A stretch of DNA of 60,000 nucleotides, from assembly GCA_029204225.1 (NCBI GenBank), contig CM055092.1, positions 21,357,669-21,417,668 on the forward strand. Reading direction: 5' to 3'. How positions within the stretch are numbered: the stretch's first letter is position 1; each line of letters starts with the position of its first letter. The translations under genes and the position numbers were made by a program. Under the pieces are notes generated by a model that made no database searches, had not been told where the DNA came from, and saw nothing but the letters and a program-made list of their open reading frames with translations. Shown here one piece after another: positions 55,650-60,000 of the stretch. Source of the stretch: Diphasiastrum complanatum. Taxonomy: Eukaryota > Streptophyta > Lycopodiopsida > Lycopodiales > Lycopodiaceae.

Positions 55650-57819
55650 ATCTATGTGTTAGTCTCAGATTTTGCTTTAGGACTGGACACTCGTTTGTTG
55701 TATGGTTTTGCGTGCATACTGAACACCATACATTCTCCCGTCAAGGGTACTGCAGCTAGTTTGGTTCTGGTTGATAGGGAGTTACTGCTATAGTTCCCTG
55801 TAAGGCCTTCAGTTTTTGGTCCAACTGAGCCGTAAGTTGCTCCATTCGTTGTTTGTGTAATTTTGTCATCGGATGCATTTGATGATGATGATGCGATCGA
55901 GGGAGTAGGAGTGTGGGTGGAAGGATATTCGTCATTAGATCCCTCATCCTCTTCCCTGATGGCATCTTCCATAGCTTCTTGTAGAATAGTGTACTGCTCC
56001 CGTCATTTCAGTTCTCTTCTGATGCTTCGTGGTAATCCGGCTAGAAACCACATGATCACCGCATGATCGGGAGTTAGGGCTATACTACACTCCGATCGTA
56101 GATGTTTGACCCGTTCAATATAGTCCCAGTCCCTTTCTCGTTTTCCCATCTTGACTTCGCTTAGCAGGAGAAACGGGTCTTCTAGGAACTTTCTTGGTTT
56201 AAAGCGCATAATGAGAGCCACTTTAACCGCTTCCCAGGTGGATTTTTCTTTCTTTGACAGGTTAAAAAACCAATTATGAGCCACTGCCAGTAAGGACATA
56301 GGAAATAGCATCAGCTTCTCCACAACCGTCATATTTTGGTATTTCCATCTGTGGTGCTCTTCGGACTGCTTGCAAGGGAGCGACAGGTACGGGTTTGCCC
56401 ATTGGATCCATTGGTGCTGGTTTCGGTTCTGCCTCTGGTTGCACAGCTGCTAATTTGGGAAGGTGTGGTGTCTTATTTGCTATCCTTCGTGCTATTGATT
56501 GTCTCGATCTCAGATTCATCCGATGGTGGGTTCCAAAGTGATTGGATCTTGCTTATACAGTAGGATGCAGTCTGGATCTTCAAAGATCTGATCAATCTGA
56601 TTGGCCGGAAGTGAATTTTAGGCCCTTTACGGTGGTTTTTCCTTGATAACTTTTTATTCCTTGCACTGATTGACCTGAGATTCTGATAGTAGCTGGATTT
56701 GATACAGATCTTTCCACTGCTCTGGTCTGCGAGGGCTATCTTGTGCAAGGGTTGGCTGTGCGAGAGTTTTTTTATCTATTTTTGTAGGTAAAACACTTGA
56801 TATCTTTCAGATCTCTAGGAAGTAACTCTCACAAGGTTCAGAGTAGCTGGATCTGGGTCATATCTCACTATAGAATTCTCTACGAGAGTTAACTCTCACA
56901 AGAAGTAAAAATTTCACTATCTACGAGGGTTCAAAACCACTTTTTTGGCTTGATGTTCACCATATCTTCACACTAACTCTCGTAGGCTTCATCATTGATG
57001 TAAATTGACATTCTGAATCGATTGAGAGGGCCTGCGAGAGTTCTTACTGGAAGAATTTGTTGGATCTTCACGTTTTAGTGATTTTTTAGCACGTAAATCC
57101 AATTTTCTGCCCACTAGAATCAAACTAACTCTCGCAAGCTCTTATGTGTCCTGGTCTCACTGAGATGGAATTTCAGAATCCTCTACAAGAGTTCTTGACC
57201 ACTGGAACTGAAAATTTTGCTATCTGCAAAGTTCATTGATACTTCTCATCTTTTTTTTCATTGGAAACTCTTGCACAGACACTTAGATATCAAACTAACT
57301 CTCGCAAGCTTCTCTGTGTCCTGGTCTCACTGAGATGGAACTTTAAAGGGCTCTACGAGAGTTCTTATGAAGATTTAAATCTTTTTGAATTTTGTCAAGG
57401 GTTTTTTGAATTTTTTTTATGATTTTTACAATCTGCTTGGAACTAACTCTCGTAGGCTTTGATGCAGATCTGGGACAGTTGCCTGGAGCTGTTGCCAGTC
57501 ATGCAAGGGTTTCTCACTGATTCTGGAGATATAAAAATCTGATGAGATTTTAAGCTCGTTTTCCCTCCAAAATGTAGATTGGTGTGTTTTTTGGGTTTTT
57601 TGGCTGGTTGGTTTGGGTTTTAAGCCCTTAGAGGCTGTTCAAGGCCTCCTCTACCCTCTCACACCTCCTTTGCTAGCTGTGAACAGTCCAAACACAAAAC
57701 AATATAGAAAACTAACTCTAAACTCCCAAAAATCTACCTAAACTACTCTAAAAAGCAAGAAAATAGCTAAAATGTAGCTAAACTAGTTAGTGAAAACCTA
57801 TCCCTGGCATCGGCGCCAC
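55650..57819 (-). mobile_element. Ty3/gypsy gag and leader, minus strand
   Basis: The primer site on the minus strand, TGGCGCCGATGCCAGGGA (57,818-57,801), resembles the TGGCGCCGTTGCC type used by several plant gypsy lineages. After a leader of about 1.25 kb with repeats, gag begins near 56,519 (MNLRSRQSIARRIANKTP, PKYDGCGEADAISYVL). After a frameshift it continues 56,332-56,003 with MLFPMSLLAVAHNWFFNLS, STWEAVKVALIMRF and VKHLRSECSIALTPDHAV, the Retrotrans_gag core. A low-complexity tail follows to about 55,650. No enzyme domain remains. Confidence 0.85.
56750..57520. repeat. Iterated ACTCTCGCAAGC / CTACGAGAGTTCT words in the gypsy leader
   Basis: Ten or more variants of aactctcgcaagct and its reverse-complement form ctacgagagttct alternate. 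A clear tandem pair of about 170 bp starts at 57,121 and 57,291 (ctggtctcactgagatggaa in both). Confidence 0.85.
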
Positions 57820-58644
57820 TGTAGGGTCAAAGATCTCGCGTAGTATAGCCCTCTCGCCTGTCAACAAGGGTTAGATCACTGGATAGGTACCTAACTATGC
57901 ATAGATGCTACTTTTAGTTAGTTTCCTACTTTCTCCCTTAACTCTACTCACCACTAACACTACTATCCTTTAACTCTCTCCTCTACACTAACATTCATCA
58001 TGATTTGGGTGAAGGGAAGGGATAGAAAAGAAGAGGGTGAGAAGAGAAGACAGAAAGAGAGAGAGATAGAGAGTGAGGGTGGAGGTTAGCTCAAATGCTC
58101 CTTATGCTTGCAAATGGAAAAGCATTCACTATGGCAAACAATAAACATGAAAATAGAAAGCAATGGAAAACACAATCAAGAGCATTAGCAAGTGGTGAAT
58201 AGCAAATGAGGATGCTTCTCTTCCAAAAATGGTAGAGTTTCCTCCTTCTCATTAAGCCTGAAAAATAGTGCACAAATGGTGCCTTTTCATAAAATAAGGA
58301 AGGCCCTTGCCTCTCAATCCTATTGGCTAATATTCATAATGATCCTATCCATTCATCTTGGACCTAACTTGATCCAAGGGTCCACAAAAAGTACATTAGA
58401 AATCACAAGATTCATGTGAGTCCCAATTTGGACCCAACTCTAGAAAGTGATCTCTAAGTTTAAAAATGACATTGGGCCTCTAGTTTTATTTTAATTCCAA
58501 GGCCCAAGTCATGTTTATTTTATTTACGACTTCATTTTCGTGCTCATTGGGCCATGGGCTTATACACGCAGGATGCCATGCCCTCGCAACAAATTTTATT
58601 GGATGATTTTATTTATTTACACTTTGTTGGGAATACTCCCAACA
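57820..58644 (-). mobile_element. 5' LTR of the Ty3/gypsy element
   Basis: On the plus strand it runs from TGTAGGGTCAAAG (57,820, one base from the primer site) to ACTCCCAACA (58,644), 825 bp. The outer end is itself palindromic (TGTTGGGAGTATTCCCAACA). The partner LTR is not in the window. Confidence 0.75.
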
Positions 58645-60000
58645 GAGTTCTTCACTCATAAATTTGCCAAAGGTCATTCTTGCAGTTCAGATTCGGTTCT
58701 TTGTGAACTTTTTGCTTGAAGCTGAGACAATTAGTAGTTATTATATGTCTGTGAGTAATCTGCCATGAAAGTGTTTGAAGTTATAGTCAGCTTATCAATC
58801 GGCGACACTAAACCACTTTTCGTGAATGCCAAAAAGTAGTCTTCATTGTGCCCTAATGGCATTCCTTCCAAGACGAAGGATGTTTTTCAAGCAAACGACG
58901 TTGGAATCGAGCTACAACTATTCTAGTGGATTTATGTCAAGCACACGAACTTGTAGCCTCCTTCCATCCTAAGTTTCGAGGGCATTAGACCGGATTCCAC
59001 TAGTTTCTAGTCTGATAGGCCTAACTTCCCTATGCTACTTTCAGGGTTTCTGGCTCGGATGCACGTTTGTCAGTGAGAACTGAACCGTTTGGAATCTTTT
59101 TTGGTGCTACGGGTTTGTTGTCTCGCCGTCCAGCACAGTACAGAACAAATGACAGGAAAAACAGACTTTGTTTGGTGACACTAGACCACTTCTCATGAAT
59201 CCCAAAAAGTAGTCCGTCTATTGTGCCCTAATGGCGTTCCTTCTTTTTTTGTGCCAAAAAGTAGTCCATTTATTGTGCCTAATCATTACATACGGACTCA
59301 TCTGCACTTCCTACAGTACGTACTGACAAAGCCCTAGCTTGGCTCGTCTCCTATAGAACAATTTTTGTTTAGAGAGTAGAAGGTTCAAATGCTTCAATAT
59401 TTGATCGAAGGCAAACTATGGAAGGCATTTCGTTTTCAGCTCATTCCATAAAGCCCCATAGGCGAATACATATGTACAATTGAAGTAGAATGTTTTTCAT
59501 TTGCCAAGGTGGAAGGATAAGGATTAGGAATTCATTGTTTCAGCTTTACTCAAAGTTACAAAATTATAAGGTTAACAGTGTATAATCAGTGCTTGAAAGT
59601 CAACGATTACAAAAGTACGACTAAAGTAGACAAGTACATCAAGACTAGTTTTAAAGTAGAGTTCAAAACTATCTGCCATTACCCTTTTCAAAATGCTTAT
59701 CGGAACACTATCCCTTTTACTAAGTAACAACTTAGAAAAATGTTTATTGCACTGTCAATTTCAAATTGTCAGGGCATTACCATCCACAAATAAGTATATA
59801 TATAGACTTTAAAAGACAGGTCTAATCCAAGTCATATAACTAAACCCATCATACCACTTATATTAGAAATAGTCGAAGTGTAACCAAAGGTTTAAACAAA
59901 AAGCAGTACACTTCAAAGGAAACCTCGTTAATGAAAGTTAAGCATCAACGAGTAGTAAATTCATGATCATTTCATGGCACTTCAACTCTTCATACCCGTT
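58645..60000. other. Unassigned sequence with a dispersed repeat
   Basis: No gene recognised. 'ccactt-tc-tgaat-cc-aaaaagtagtc' and 'attgtgccctaatggc-ttcctt' occur at 58,801-58,868 and 59,174-59,243, with a third partial copy at 59,251-59,280. Confidence 0.55.

Overview
The window looks like plant nuclear DNA dominated by LTR retrotransposons. The supporting signs are Ty1/copia and Ty3/gypsy remnants, initiator-tRNA-Met-type primer sites (TGGTATCAGAGC), GT-AG introns, very long GA/TC microsatellites and one single-copy-looking plant gene of the UNC93-like transporter family. The transposon density suggests a large genome, but I cannot name the species from sequence alone.

The dominant structure is a large inverted duplication. 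The left arm (1-13,549) matches, in reverse complement, the right arm (25,590-44,213). Each arm is about 10 kb once later insertions and deletions are removed, and they flank about 12 kb of nested retrotransposon debris. The arms have decayed independently. The left arm lost 2,068 bp between two ATTCAAAT repeats and gained a 3.5 kb LTR element (9,759-13,308). The right arm gained a nearly pristine 6.4 kb Ty1/copia element (36,864-43,295) whose empty site is preserved in the left arm. It also gained a local tandem duplication and lost about 150 bp.

Inside each arm, between LTR debris, sits an unusual cassette. A histone H3-like reading frame (left 5,284 down to 3,817, minus; right about 30,150-31,605, plus) has a core that mixes CENH3-type and canonical H3 signatures. 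It continues into a long non-histone C-terminal extension with apparent introns. It is transcribed divergently from an unrecognised gene ('D', left 6,109-7,111; right 29,480 down to 28,470) across an intergenic region packed with iterated CGCACAAGTGCGATAT and CACGTGT motifs. A third, unrecognised intron-bearing reading frame ('C', left 2,092-3,600; right 33,599 down to about 31,900) converges on the H3-like gene. Every copy now has disabling mutations, but different ones in the two arms, so comparing arms recovers much of the ancestral structure. This cassette is the best candidate here for something undescribed.

The centre (13,550-25,589) holds fragments of at least five retrotransposons: copia RT/RNase H, gypsy RT, a copia gag-protease fragment joined to non-retroviral coding sequence, gypsy gag, and two more copia pieces. 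Right of the duplication, 44,214-47,200 has short tandem repeats and coding-like scraps. Then come a degenerate copia (47,209-48,530), the UNC93-like gene (50,290-51,648), a deleted copia with both LTR ends and a probable target duplication (53,120-54,617), a palindrome cluster (55,371-55,582), a minus-strand gypsy gag-leader-LTR (55,650-58,644) and unassigned sequence to the end.
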